From: Chitinophagaceae bacterium
Lineage (GTDB): Bacteria > Bacteroidota > Bacteroidia > Chitinophagales > Chitinophagaceae
Direction of reading: 5' to 3'
Length of the DNA: 63,078 bases
Assembly: GCA_014379965.1 (NCBI GenBank)
Contig: JACMKU010000102.1
Location: 1-63,078 of the forward strand
The position numbers were made by a program, and so were the translations under genes. Positions 8,443 through 18,801 of this stretch are shown in pieces. How positions within the stretch are numbered: the first letter of the stretch is position 1; every line of letters starts with the position of its first letter. Under the pieces are notes generated by a model that made no database searches, was not told the DNA's origin, and worked only from the letters and a program-made list of their open reading frames with translations.

Positions 8443-8576
8443 AATCGGTAATCAGTAATCAGTAATCGGGAATTGGGAATCAGGCTTCGAAGTCGAAAAG
8501 TCTTTTCTGCCTACGTGAACTCCCGATTCCCGATTACCAATTCCCGATTCCCGATTACCAATTCCCGATTCCCGTA
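8443..8576. repeat. Two-armed heptamer word repeat (GGGAATC family), divergent gap
   Basis: The left arm at 8443-8484 contains GTAATCA, GTAATCG and GGGAATC words. The right arm at about 8519-8575 repeats TTCCCGA/TTACCAA words. A 34-nt unique spacer separates them. It is located between the divergently transcribed fabH and ruvA and ends only about 11 nt before the ruvA ATG. Confidence 0.8.
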
Positions 8577-8586
8577 ATTTCGCGCA

Positions 8587-9168
8587 ATGATAGCATTCCT
8601 GAAAGGTGATTTTGTCCTGAAGACCCCTTCATTCGTACACGTCGACGTGAATGGCGTCGGCTACGAAGTCCAGATCAGCCTCCATACCTATTCCAAAATC
8701 CAGAACCTCGACAAAGGCATCCTATATACTCATCTCCTCATTCGCGAGGATGCCCACATCTTATATGGTTTTTTTGACATAAGTGAGAAGGAAATGTTTC
8801 AGCAACTTATCGCTGTCTCAGGCATAGGATCGTCAACCGCTCGGGTCATGTTGTCCTACATGAAACCTGAAGAACTGGCCAGGGCCATTATTCAGTCAGA
8901 CGTACGGGTGCTGGAAGGGATAAAAGGCATTGGAAAAAAGACGGCGGAGCGCGTTGTTCTCGAGCTACGCGACAAACTCTCCAAACATCCCTTAGAGTCA
9001 AATATTTCGCCTATGAAAAACAATACTTTGCATCAGGATGCGTTAAATGCTCTGACGGCTTTAGGTATCAACCGATTGGCAGCAGATCAGAACCTTCAAA
9101 AGGTGATGGCTGCAGAGCCGAACCTGCCGGTTGAAGAACTTATCAAAAAAACCCTCCGTATCCTCTGA
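8587..9168 (+). CDS. ruvA: Holliday junction branch migration protein RuvA
   Basis: The 193 residues include an N-terminal OB-fold (MIAFLKGDFVLKTPSFVHVD), the two helix-hairpin-helix motifs (AVSGIGSSTARVML and IKGIGKKTAERVVLELRDK), and a C-terminal three-helix domain (HQDALNALTALGINRLAAD) that contacts RuvB. It binds four-way junctions and directs RuvB-driven migration. The sprA gene follows 35 nt downstream on the same strand; this ruvA-sprA linkage also occurs in other Bacteroidota as far as I recall, and suggests cotranscription. Confidence 0.95.
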   Translation: MIAFLKGDFVLKTPSFVHVDVNGVGYEVQISLHTYSKIQNLDKGILYTHLLIREDAHILYGFFDISEKEMFQQLIAVSGIGSSTARVMLSYMKPEELARAIIQSDVRVLEGIKGIGKKTAERVVLELRDKLSKHPLESNISPMKNNTLHQDALNALTALGINRLAADQNLQKVMAAEPNLPVEELIKKTLRIL

Positions 9169-9203
9169 TCAATTTTACCAGACGTAACTTATTGTGAGAT
9201 CAA

Positions 9204-12200
9204 TTGAACTGTAAGACTGCCCATATCTTCCGTACGTTGGTAGCTATTACCATCATGCTTGCCTTTGGAACGCAGGGCCATGCCCGCTTTGAAGGCAAAC
9301 CATCAGTATTTTCCTTTTTCCACTTCTATAACGAAATACCGTTCTACGACACCGTACCTTATCCGCTCCAGGACCGTTACGGTGACCCATATAATTATCC
9401 CAACCGCAACACTTTTGACTTCCGCGATACCTCCTACATCAAAAGAACGATTGAATACGATCCAAAGACCAAGCAGTACTATGTAATCGAGAAGATCGGT
9501 AACAAATACTACCGGGTTCCAACTTCCTACACTTCCGAGGAATTTCTTCGGATCCAGGGCCGGAAAGACGAGGAGGAATACTTCCGCCGTCGGTCCGCGA
9601 TGCTCGCCGACATGAACAGGCGCCTCTTTCGCCCCAAGTTCAGGGTCTCGAAAGACTGGTTTAACCGGATCGTCGGAACGGGTAAGATCGACATCAAACC
9701 CTCCGGCTTCGTGGACATCCTCGCGGGTTACCAGGGACAGAATATCAAGAATCCCACGATCCCTGAAAGAGCTCGAAAGAACGGCGGTCTTGATTTTAAC
9801 ATGAACTCGCAGCTACAAGTCGATGCAAACATCGGCGATAAGCTTAAACTCCCGATCAACTACAATACGCTCGCGAATTTCGAGTTCGAGAACCAGCTGA
9901 ACCTGAATTACCAGGGCAAGGACGACGAGATCATCAAGCAATTCCAACTTGGTAATGTAAACTTTACTTCCAAGGGTACCCTTATACCACCGGCACAGTC
10001 CCTATTCGGTATCAAGACCCAGTTGCAGTTTGGAAAACTCTTCATCACAGGAGTCCTCGCGAACCAGCGTGCGCAACGGCAGTCTCTCGGTTTGGAGGGA
10101 GGTTCCGCTACACAGATATTTTCCCTGAAGGCCGATGAATATGAAGAGAATCGTCACTTCCTGATGGCACAATACTTCCGTAATAATTATAATACGGCGA
10201 TGAAAGATCTACCGATCGTCAACTCGCCCGTGCAATTATTAAGGGTAGATGTCTGGGTGACCAATCGAAATGTAACCACAACTACCGATACCCGCGATAT
10301 CGTGGCGCTGATGGATCTTGGAGAAAGCACACCTTACAATCCAGCCTGGGGTGGCTCTGCCGATCCTAAGCCTGACAACAGGGCCAACAACTTATATGGT
10401 ACTCTTTTCAATGACCCTGTTGCAAGAAACTCTGCCACCGTCCAAACCCGACTCTTGTCTCTTGGTTTGACACCGGTACAGGAATTTGAGAAAACCTTTG
10501 CGCGAAAGCTTCAGCCTTCAGAATACTATTTCAATCCACAGATTGGATTCCTTTCGCTTAACCAACCGCTTCAGCCTGATGAGGTACTCGGAATCGCTTT
10601 CCAGTATACTTATAATGGTCGTGTATTCCAGGTTGGTGAATTTTCACAAGACGTGCCACCCGATACGAGCGGTACTTCGCAGCGCGTATTGTTTTTGAAG
10701 TTGCTGAAAGCAACTTCACAGCGTACAAACCTGCCGATCTGGGACCTGATGATGAAGAACGTGTACTCGGTGGGCTTCGGACAACTGGAACGCCAGGATT
10801 TCAAACTCGACCTTTTGTATGAGGAACCAAGCCTCGGTGAAAAGAGATACCTGCCGCCTACGGCTGTACTCGATCCGTACAAAGGTGTACCGTTGATCTC
10901 TCTCGTCAACCTCGACAGGTTAAACAACCAGAATGACCCGCAGCCTGATGGCATATTCGATTATATTGAAGGCTTCACCGTGATCTCTTCCATGAGCCGC
11001 GTGATCTTTCCTGTACTCGAGCCATTCGGTCGCGATATAGAATATGTTTACGAGCCTTCGCTTCGAACGCAGTATGTCTATTATCCGCTTTATGATACGA
11101 TCAAAGCGATCGCCCAGACTTATGCTAATTTAAATCGATACAAACTTTCCGGCCGTTCAAAATCATCATCCACAGGAAACAGCGACTATCAACTTGGATT
11201 CAACATCCCGCGTGGATCGGTAACTGTAACTGCGGGTGGTCAAACACTCCAGGAAAATATTGATTACGAAATTAACTACGACCTTGGTACGCTTCGGGTC
11301 ATCAACCAGGCCATTATCAGTTCAGGTGTACCGGTTGACATACAGTATGAGAACCAGGCCGCGTTCGGTATTCAGCAACGGAATTTCATGGCGCTTCGGC
11401 TCGATTATCTCGCCAGCCGTAAACTCACCATTGGTGGAACTATCGTGAAGCTTGGTGAACGCCCTTTCTTCATTAAGCAATCGTATGGAGATGATCCCAT
11501 CCGAAATACGATGTATGGTTTGGACGTTGACTATCGCACTGAATGGCCTCGGTTAACGAAATGGCTTGACAAGCTTCCTTTCTATTCTACGAAGGAAATG
11601 TCTTCCATCTCCGCATACGCTGAAGGTGCAGTGTTGAAACCAGGTCACGCACCGCAAATCGGCAAGGATGGTGAAGGACAGGTTTACATCGACGATTTCG
11701 AAGGCACACGTTCATCGATAGACCTTCGTTTCCCGCTGATCAGTTGGAATCTCGCCTCTACACCACAGCTGTTTCCAGAGTCGGCGGCTATAAATGATTT
11801 ACAATATGGCTTCAACCGGGCTAAGCTGGGCTGGTATAATATTGAGCCCGTTTTACAGGAAAAAAACAATAGCAATAACCCCCTCCGTAATGATCTTGAA
11901 GAATTATCGAAGCCCGAAACAAGACAGGTTTTGCAGAGAGAAATATTCCCACAACGTACAAACGATTTCGGCCAGGGCTTGCTGACGACATTCGACCTTG
12001 CTTTCTATCCAAAGGACAAAGGGCCATATAACTTTGAAACAAGAGCTGGCAGGATCGACGTCAATAACAGGCTCACTAACCCGAGGTCTGCATGGGGCGG
12101 TATCATGCGTAACATCGACCAAATCGATTTTGAGACGGGTAACATTGAATATATCGAGTTCTGGATGCAGGATCCATACGTGCTAAACCCAACAAGCACG

Positions 12201-15200
12201 GGCGGTCAACTTTATTTCAACCTCGGAAATATATCGGAAGACATTTTAAGGGATGGTAAGAGGCAATATGAAAACGGTTTGCGTACTCCCACTAACAATG
12301 CGCCAGAAGATTCCGCAACGGTATGGGGCAAGGTGCCATCCAATCCACTGCAGGTAACGAATGCATTCAGTAACGAGCCTGAAGACAGGCAGTTCCAGGA
12401 TGTAGGACTTGATGGGCTCACCGACGATGGCGAAAGACGAAAATTCAGCGGGTATCTTGGCAGCCTGCAGGGCGCCGTTGACCCGGCCACTTTCGCAAGG
12501 GTTCAGGCGGATCCTTCGGCTGATAATTTCAAACCATACAGGGATGAAAGTTACGATCAGGCAAACGCCGGTATACTGAGAAGATATAAGGACATCAACA
12601 ATCCACACGGAAATTCCCCAATCGCCAATAACAACAGTCAATTCGTAAATGCATTTACCCAGTATCCAGATGCGGAAGAATTGAATCGTGACAATACGCT
12701 CAATGAAGTAGAAGAATATTTCCAATATAAGGTAGACATCAAGCCATTTATGAACGCCGGTTCGAATTACATCACCGATGTGAGAACGGTGAATGTGAGA
12801 TTGGCGAACAATACCAATCGTCCCGAAAAATGGTACCTCTTTAGAATTCCGGTAAAAGATTTTGAATCCAAAGTGGGTAACATTCCCGATTTCAAATCCA
12901 TCCGATTCATCAGGATGTTTGTGACGGGTTTCGATAGTTCAGTAGTAATGCGTTTCGGGAAACTCGAGCTTGTCCGTAACCAATGGAGAAAGTTCCAATT
13001 CGAGATAGATACTACGGGCCAATACAAGAACCTTCCGGTTCCCGATCCTAAAGAATTTAATACGCTTGCTGTAAATCTAGAGGAGAACGATCAACGCCAG
13101 CCTGTCAGATATGTAATTCCTCCCGGCATCGAGAGACAACAGCAGCTGAGCAACAACAATGTGCAACTGTTCCTGAATGAGCAATCACTTAGTATGCAGG
13201 TCTGTGGCTTACAGCAGGGCGAAGCACGCGGAGTATTCAAGACGATGAACCTAGACATGCGCCAGTATGGTAAGCTTCGAATGTTCATTCATGCGGAAGG
13301 CCGCAACAGCAATGATGCCATCAAGGATTATTCACTGACGGGTGTTGTCCGAATCGGTAATGACTTCCAGGGTAACTACTACGAGGTAAGGATACCGTTG
13401 AAGAAAACTAACTGGTTTGAAACGGATAGTCTTAGGATATGGCCCGAGGAAAATAATCTCGACTTCGAGCTGGAAGAACTCACGCAACTGAAGATGCGTC
13501 GTAATCGTACAGCTCCATCATCACAATATTATAAGGAGACGTTGCCTAACGGGCGGTCTTATGCGATTATCGGTAATCCAAACCTTGGAGAGGTGAGAGG
13601 TATGATGTTGGCGGTTGAGAACACCGGTATAGAAACAGCCTGTACAGAGGTTTGGTTCAATGAGCTTAGATTCTCCAACCTCAATGAAGAGGGAGGAGCG
13701 GCCGCACTGGCGAGAGTGGACATTAAACTTGCAGACCTTGGTGGAATCACAATGGCGGGGACCATTAAGACAAGTGGTTTCGGTGAACTGGAAAGACGCG
13801 TCAATGAACGTAGCCGCGAGGACATCTACACTTTTGATCTCTCCGCTAATATAGATGCAGGAAAATTATTGCCGAAGAAACTTGGAATACAAGTTCCTGT
13901 TTACGCTGGTATCAGTCGTATAGCAAGCACGCCAAAGTATGATGCACTTGATCTCGATATCAAGTTGAAGGATAAATTGAATGAGGCAGGCAGCAAACAG
14001 GAGAAAGATTCCATCAGGGAATTGTCAGAAGATGTCACCGTTATCAAGACAATCAATTTCACCAATGTAAGGAAGTTGAAGACCGACGGGAAACGCCCTA
14101 AGATCTGGAGCATATCTAATCTCGATCTTAATTATTCTTATATCACAACGGAAAGACATAATCCACTCATTGAGCATGATGAGTTGAGTCGTACCCGTGC
14201 CGCAATAGGATATAATTATGCACCCCAACCGAAGTATATTGAACCGTTTAAGAAGCTGATAAAGTCGAAGTCCAAGTGGCTCACGGCAATCAAGGACCTT
14301 AACTTCAATTTCGTCCCATCTCAGCTTTCCTTTAAGGCCGACGTATTCCGCCAGTTCGGCGCGACACGCCTAAGGAATATCGGTGGTGGACCGTACAAGA
14401 TTCCTGAGACCTATAATAAATATTTTACGTTCGATCGCTACTATGTCTTGCAGTGGAATCTTACCCGATCAATCTCCCTGGACTTCTCTGCAGTTAACAA
14501 CGCTCGTATCGATGAGCCGTTTGGACGTATCGATACCAAAGAGAAGAAAGATTCGGTTCGGAAGAACTTCCTGAAAGGTGGTCGTAATACGCAGTACCAA
14601 CACCAGGCTACTCTTACATATAATGTACCGACGCAGAAGATTCCTTTCCTCGACTGGACTACACTGCGTGCATCCTACGCTACAAGATATAACTGGCTCG
14701 CGGCCTCCTTGTTGGCTCGTCGCCTTGGTAATACCCTGTCGAATACACAGACAAGAACTGTTAATGGAGAATTAAACTTCGATCAGCTGTATAGTAAGTC
14801 GCGTTTCCTGCGAGCAGTTGCGAACGGCCCCGCTCCAAAGCAAGACAAGGATGATAAGGATGGAAAAGGAAAAGATGCCAAACCTGTCGATAAAAATGCG
14901 AAGCCTTCTACAGGCAAGCCCGCAGTTGATAATGTAACTGACGCCAGCAGCGATTCACTCCAGGCACAATTGGCCCGGATGACGCCTAAGGAAAGGAAAA
15001 AGGCATTGAAGGAAATTCGTAGAAAGAAAAAGGAAGAGAAGCGCAGGTTAAAGGCTGAGAGAAAGAATCAACTTCCCGAGATTGGAGGTGCAGTTCGATT
15101 CGTGGCAGGTCTTGCAACTTCGTTGAAGAGAGTAGGCATTCAGTATACCGAAGATTATGGTACAACGCTTCCCGGATACATGGACAGCACGCATATTCTT

Positions 15201-16499
15201 GGTTCGAATCCAAAGAGCGGCCAACCAGGCTTCGATTTCATTTTTGGATACCAGCCTGATACGAATTGGATAAACAGCTTTGGATCGAAGGGATTGTTAT
15301 CGAGAGATCCACTTGTGTCCGCGATGATCCAGCAGCGTTTTAACCAGCGATTGAATATCACAGCACAGTTGAGTCCCTTGCGTGATCTCAATATCGATGT
15401 CAATTTCGATAAGACTTTCGACAAACAATACGCGGAACTTTATAAGGATACTACGGGGACGTCTGGCCTTAGAAGGTTTAATCCTTATGCTCTCGGAAGT
15501 TTCAGCATCAGCTACATTTCATACCAGACATTATTCGAAAAATTTGATCCAAACGTCATTTCCGCGACATTCAAACAATTCGAGGATAATCGCCTATTGT
15601 TATCTCAGCGTCTTGGAACCAAGAACCCATACCAAGGTGGTATAATTGGCGCAGACGGATACTATGCAGGATACGGCAGGTACGCGCAGGATGTTGTCAT
15701 TCCAGCATTCCTTGCCGCATATACAAAGAAAGACCCAATGAAGGTGAAGTTGCTTAAGAATAGCAACCCTAAAATCAATTCCAACCCATTCTCGTCGCTG
15801 ATACCAAAGCCGAACTGGTCAATTGCTTATAATGGATTGTCGAAGATTGCCGGGCTTGACAAGATCTTTACGAATGTAACTATCCGTCACGGGTATCACA
15901 GTACACTTTCGATGAACAGTTTCAATACGGCATTGCTGTTCCAGGATCCAAGCCGTGTGGGTTATCCATATTTCCGCGATACACTTACGGGTAATTATAT
16001 TCCATACTTCCTGGTGCCGAATATCACTATCCAGGAGCAGTTCGATCCATTGATTGAGATTGACATGACCTTCACCAATCAACTCACAACGAGGATAGAA
16101 TTCAGAAAGAGCCGCACACTAAGTTTGAGCCTCGTGGATTACCAGCTGTCGGAGAGCCGCTCGACAGAAGTTACTTTTGGTTTCAACTGGAGAAAGAAAG
16201 GAATGCCGTTGATCAAGAAGATTGGAAAGATGAAGCTGGACAACGATGTAACGTTCCGTTTTGATTTCAGCCTTCGTGATGATGCGACTGCAAACAGCAA
16301 GTTGGACCAGGGCACATCATTCGGAACTGCGGGACAGAAAGTAATAAGAATAGCCCCATCCATAGACTATATACTTAACAAGAGAGTAAGTCTCAAGTTA
16401 TACTTCGAACAGAACCGCAATATACCCAAGATCAGTAATGCATTCCCGATCACGAATACCCGTGGTGGGGTGCAGGTAAGGATATCACTGGCCCAGTAA
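9204..16499 (+). CDS. sprA: Type IX secretion system outer-membrane translocon SprA (Sov)
   Basis: The 2,431-residue protein has the size of SprA, the single-chain 36-stranded beta-barrel through which T9SS substrates cross the outer membrane. A TTG at 9204 gives a plausible signal peptide ending TQGHA; the only nearby ATG (about 9255) would cut into it. The sequence is long-run beta-rich with repeated aromatic and Asn/Gly turns, and ends VQVRISLAQ, a terminal strand. SprA hallmarks include KFRVSKDWFNRIVGTGKIDI near residue 145 and a second similar half. Residues about 1875-1955 are a Lys/Asp-rich, then Lys/Arg/Glu-rich insert (KERKKALKEIRRKKKEEKRR). It should serve the T9SS-sorted proteins at 5421, 28621, 38218, 40994 and 55782. 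The gene end overlaps the convergent gene by 15 nt. Confidence 0.93.
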   Translation: MNCKTAHIFRTLVAITIMLAFGTQGHARFEGKPSVFSFFHFYNEIPFYDTVPYPLQDRYGDPYNYPNRNTFDFRDTSYIKRTIEYDPKTKQYYVIEKIGNKYYRVPTSYTSEEFLRIQGRKDEEEYFRRRSAMLADMNRRLFRPKFRVSKDWFNRIVGTGKIDIKPSGFVDILAGYQGQNIKNPTIPERARKNGGLDFNMNSQLQVDANIGDKLKLPINYNTLANFEFENQLNLNYQGKDDEIIKQFQLGNVNFTSKGTLIPPAQSLFGIKTQLQFGKLFITGVLANQRAQRQSLGLEGGSATQIFSLKADEYEENRHFLMAQYFRNNYNTAMKDLPIVNSPVQLLRVDVWVTNRNVTTTTDTRDIVALMDLGESTPYNPAWGGSADPKPDNRANNLYGTLFNDPVARNSATVQTRLLSLGLTPVQEFEKTFARKLQPSEYYFNPQIGFLSLNQPLQPDEVLGIAFQYTYNGRVFQVGEFSQDVPPDTSGTSQRVLFLKLLKATSQRTNLPIWDLMMKNVYSVGFGQLERQDFKLDLLYEEPSLGEKRYLPPTAVLDPYKGVPLISLVNLDRLNNQNDPQPDGIFDYIEGFTVISSMSRVIFPVLEPFGRDIEYVYEPSLRTQYVYYPLYDTIKAIAQTYANLNRYKLSGRSKSSSTGNSDYQLGFNIPRGSVTVTAGGQTLQENIDYEINYDLGTLRVINQAIISSGVPVDIQYENQAAFGIQQRNFMALRLDYLASRKLTIGGTIVKLGERPFFIKQSYGDDPIRNTMYGLDVDYRTEWPRLTKWLDKLPFYSTKEMSSISAYAEGAVLKPGHAPQIGKDGEGQVYIDDFEGTRSSIDLRFPLISWNLASTPQLFPESAAINDLQYGFNRAKLGWYNIEPVLQEKNNSNNPLRNDLEELSKPETRQVLQREIFPQRTNDFGQGLLTTFDLAFYPKDKGPYNFETRAGRIDVNNRLTNPRSAWGGIMRNIDQIDFETGNIEYIEFWMQDPYVLNPTSTGGQLYFNLGNISEDILRDGKRQYENGLRTPTNNAPEDSATVWGKVPSNPLQVTNAFSNEPEDRQFQDVGLDGLTDDGERRKFSGYLGSLQGAVDPATFARVQADPSADNFKPYRDESYDQANAGILRRYKDINNPHGNSPIANNNSQFVNAFTQYPDAEELNRDNTLNEVEEYFQYKVDIKPFMNAGSNYITDVRTVNVRLANNTNRPEKWYLFRIPVKDFESKVGNIPDFKSIRFIRMFVTGFDSSVVMRFGKLELVRNQWRKFQFEIDTTGQYKNLPVPDPKEFNTLAVNLEENDQRQPVRYVIPPGIERQQQLSNNNVQLFLNEQSLSMQVCGLQQGEARGVFKTMNLDMRQYGKLRMFIHAEGRNSNDAIKDYSLTGVVRIGNDFQGNYYEVRIPLKKTNWFETDSLRIWPEENNLDFELEELTQLKMRRNRTAPSSQYYKETLPNGRSYAIIGNPNLGEVRGMMLAVENTGIETACTEVWFNELRFSNLNEEGGAAALARVDIKLADLGGITMAGTIKTSGFGELERRVNERSREDIYTFDLSANIDAGKLLPKKLGIQVPVYAGISRIASTPKYDALDLDIKLKDKLNEAGSKQEKDSIRELSEDVTVIKTINFTNVRKLKTDGKRPKIWSISNLDLNYSYITTERHNPLIEHDELSRTRAAIGYNYAPQPKYIEPFKKLIKSKSKWLTAIKDLNFNFVPSQLSFKADVFRQFGATRLRNIGGGPYKIPETYNKYFTFDRYYVLQWNLTRSISLDFSAVNNARIDEPFGRIDTKEKKDSVRKNFLKGGRNTQYQHQATLTYNVPTQKIPFLDWTTLRASYATRYNWLAASLLARRLGNTLSNTQTRTVNGELNFDQLYSKSRFLRAVANGPAPKQDKDDKDGKGKDAKPVDKNAKPSTGKPAVDNVTDASSDSLQAQLARMTPKERKKALKEIRRKKKEEKRRLKAERKNQLPEIGGAVRFVAGLATSLKRVGIQYTEDYGTTLPGYMDSTHILGSNPKSGQPGFDFIFGYQPDTNWINSFGSKGLLSRDPLVSAMIQQRFNQRLNITAQLSPLRDLNIDVNFDKTFDKQYAELYKDTTGTSGLRRFNPYALGSFSISYISYQTLFEKFDPNVISATFKQFEDNRLLLSQRLGTKNPYQGGIIGADGYYAGYGRYAQDVVIPAFLAAYTKKDPMKVKLLKNSNPKINSNPFSSLIPKPNWSIAYNGLSKIAGLDKIFTNVTIRHGYHSTLSMNSFNTALLFQDPSRVGYPYFRDTLTGNYIPYFLVPNITIQEQFDPLIEIDMTFTNQLTTRIEFRKSRTLSLSLVDYQLSESRSTEVTFGFNWRKKGMPLIKKIGKMKLDNDVTFRFDFSLRDDATANSKLDQGTSFGTAGQKVIRIAPSIDYILNKRVSLKLYFEQNRNIPKISNAFPITNTRGGVQVRISLAQ

Positions 16500-18281
16500 G
16501 GAGTTATTGACAGTGTCCGTAGATGGAACAAGAATTCTAAACACGTCGTTTTTCCATACTTCTTTGTAAGAATTCCTTTGAAGAAATGAATTCAAAACGC
16601 TATCCCGAGGCTCATTCTTCTTGTGCCAGGCCGAATCATAAAAAGCGGGAGCATCCGGCCAGTTTCCCGCATTGCCGACCGTTTTTTTCAACTGCTGTAC
16701 TACAGCGGGAAGTATCTTTTTGTCTTTGAGACTTTGGTTCAACTCCTCGCTAAAGAGGGCCGCTTCGTAGAACCATGGCATTGAGTTGCGCAGGAAGGGC
16801 TTTGTCTGCGTCATGTAATGGTACATCGGGATCGAGTGATAGGCAAGCACATATTCTCCCGCCCTTACGTATTTGTCACTTTCTGCCAGTAATTCATTTA
16901 GAATAGTGGCCCTTTCTTTCGTTGTATAAACGGCTCGCATATACTTGTTGTCTACCGCGTAGGCCATCCTAGTCCTCTCATGTTTGTCGAAAAAAGGATA
17001 ATAATAGGAATGGTAAAGACAACCGATGATGAGTATGATGGATACCACCGTCATAATTCCTTTCATTTGTGCTGTAGCCGACGTCAGGAATGGCCCGATG
17101 GCAACCCGTTTTCCAAAGAAATTAAGCCGGCTGGTGTAAGAGTTAAAATTAAACAGGTAATCGATCGCAATTGGGAATGATAACCATAATGAATACCGCC
17201 CAACGGTGTAAAGGCTAGCCGAGCTGGTGAATGGGTAGGTGAGGAGGATGAAACAACCAGCCAGTGCGAGTAGTTTCAAATCTTTGTTTACTTCTGTGAA
17301 GAAAAGCAAAATAGTAGTGATGATACAAGTGGCAGAGAAGAAATACAAAAGCATTTCATTGTCGAGCCTGCCACTTAAGATGTAATAGGCCGCCAGGAGA
17401 ATGACTACAGCACCAGCAACAATACCTATCCATTTATTATAAACCCCCTGCTTTTTCATAAAGCCGCCGACAACGGCAGCCAGCACAACGGGGACGAGCA
17501 TGATCAGCGTGAACTTAATAGCGGAGTAATATGTCGCAATGAAATTCTTAACGAGCACCATAGGGCCATAAAAGCTTTCCTCGCCACCTTTACCCATCTT
17601 GGAAAGCAGTTCTATCGATCCCACGAAAATATCCAGATGCCCGATCGCCTTCATGAAAAACAGGATGAGGGCAGTTGTCAATACGAATCCCGCAGCAAAG
17701 GCCAGCGCCTGTTGAAACTGCGTCTTCGCACTGTTCATATGATGGTAGCCGTAATAAAAGATGGCAAGACCCAGCCCAAGGCTAAGCACATTGGGAAGGC
17801 GTGTGAAGGTGCATAATGATACGAACAGGCCCGCGAGAAATATCTTCATCCAGCTATTCTGTTTCAACCCAAAGAACAGGAAATAAATGGTGAGCATGTT
17901 GAAAAGCGCGGACAAGTCATTGTAGTGTATCTGCTTGAGATTATTATTTACAAAAAATAAGACCAACAGCAAACCGAGTTTGAGATACCCCCTGTTAATG
18001 TATCCTTTCAGTAGTTGATACGTGAGGATGATGGTGGAAGTGGTAACGAGTACACCCGCCAGCCTGATACCCCACAGTCCCAGGTCGGGAAAAAGGTTTA
18101 CGAATGCTCCACCGACAATGCCAGAGAGCCAGAACATGAAGTTGTATTCCTGTGTCGCAGGATCCGTATATATCAGTTGATAGAAGGTTGCATAGAAGCC
18201 TTCATCTGACAGATCGACTCCCTGGAAAATAAAAAACATCTGGTAGGCAAACACCAGGAAGAAGAATAATTTGGTGTTCAT
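16485..18281 (-). CDS. Polytopic GT-C fold (PMT/ArnT-like) glycosyltransferase candidate
   Basis: From ATG 18281 (MNTKLFFFLVFAYQ) the protein has 598 residues; non-ATG or inner starts up to 18365 are possible. About eleven to thirteen hydrophobic helices occupy roughly the first 450 residues, and a soluble C-terminal part follows. The first periplasmic loop has DLSDEGFYATFYQLIY, the Asp-Glu element expected of GT-C enzymes that use polyprenyl-phosphate sugars. That motif and architecture point to an ArnT/PMT-like transferase acting on the periplasmic side. It lies next to, but divergently from, an operon encoding a GtrB/ArnC-like GT2, a flippase subunit and amino-sugar enzymes, which supports the role. 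It could instead be an uncharacterised DUF membrane protein. Confidence 0.55.
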   Translation of the reverse strand: MNTKLFFFLVFAYQMFFIFQGVDLSDEGFYATFYQLIYTDPATQEYNFMFWLSGIVGGAFVNLFPDLGLWGIRLAGVLVTTSTIILTYQLLKGYINRGYLKLGLLLVLFFVNNNLKQIHYNDLSALFNMLTIYFLFFGLKQNSWMKIFLAGLFVSLCTFTRLPNVLSLGLGLAIFYYGYHHMNSAKTQFQQALAFAAGFVLTTALILFFMKAIGHLDIFVGSIELLSKMGKGGEESFYGPMVLVKNFIATYYSAIKFTLIMLVPVVLAAVVGGFMKKQGVYNKWIGIVAGAVVILLAAYYILSGRLDNEMLLYFFSATCIITTILLFFTEVNKDLKLLALAGCFILLTYPFTSSASLYTVGRYSLWLSFPIAIDYLFNFNSYTSRLNFFGKRVAIGPFLTSATAQMKGIMTVVSIILIIGCLYHSYYYPFFDKHERTRMAYAVDNKYMRAVYTTKERATILNELLAESDKYVRAGEYVLAYHSIPMYHYMTQTKPFLRNSMPWFYEAALFSEELNQSLKDKKILPAVVQQLKKTVGNAGNWPDAPAFYDSAWHKKNEPRDSVLNSFLQRNSYKEVWKNDVFRILVPSTDTVNNSLLGQ

Positions 18282-18801
18282 TTTTTCTAGAAAATGAAAT
18301 GGCTGGCTTGGCGTCATGGTGGCATTAAAAGCTTTAAACGTAATAAAATAACCTGAATAATTCAAGATAGGAGCCTATGGCAGGGCGCTTAATCAGTGCC
18401 TGGTGATCGAGGCATTGAAAATTGGGGGAATTAAATTTTTAATAATAATTATTTGATTATCAATCAATAAGATGATATTTTTTAGAGGGGGTCTATTAAT
18501 TACGGAAATAATTTTATTATTTTGCGACAGCTATCCCGATAAGTAGCCCAGGCAAGACGAACCATTACCCAGTCGTCCTGATCTGTTAAAGCCCAGAATC
18601 CAGAGTACCCCAATGCCCTATCGTTTTATCCCTTTGTTTTAAATCCTAATCTGCTCCAAAAAAGACCCCGGCTATTATACCAGCCTGTTTAAAAGGTATA
18701 TGAAATCCTTGTGCGGGAAAACCTCAGAGCTGTTTTATAAAAAGGGGATTAACTCCCTGATACTATAAATCTTAACGTAAAGTTTATAATTTGTACGCAC
18801 A
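18282..18801. other. Long divergent intergenic region before the sugar operon
   Basis: No coding region or RNA gene was recognised in these 520 nt. The part around 18420-18530 is very A/T-rich, including TTAATAATAATTATTTGATT and a -7-like TTATTTTGC with one mismatch to TAnnTTTG. Another near match, ATAATTTG, lies at 18786-18793, too close to the ATG at 18802 to be a normal promoter. If transcription starts near 18540, the sugar operon has a leader of about 260 nt. Unlike most other gaps here, it contains no word-repeat element. Confidence 0.4.
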
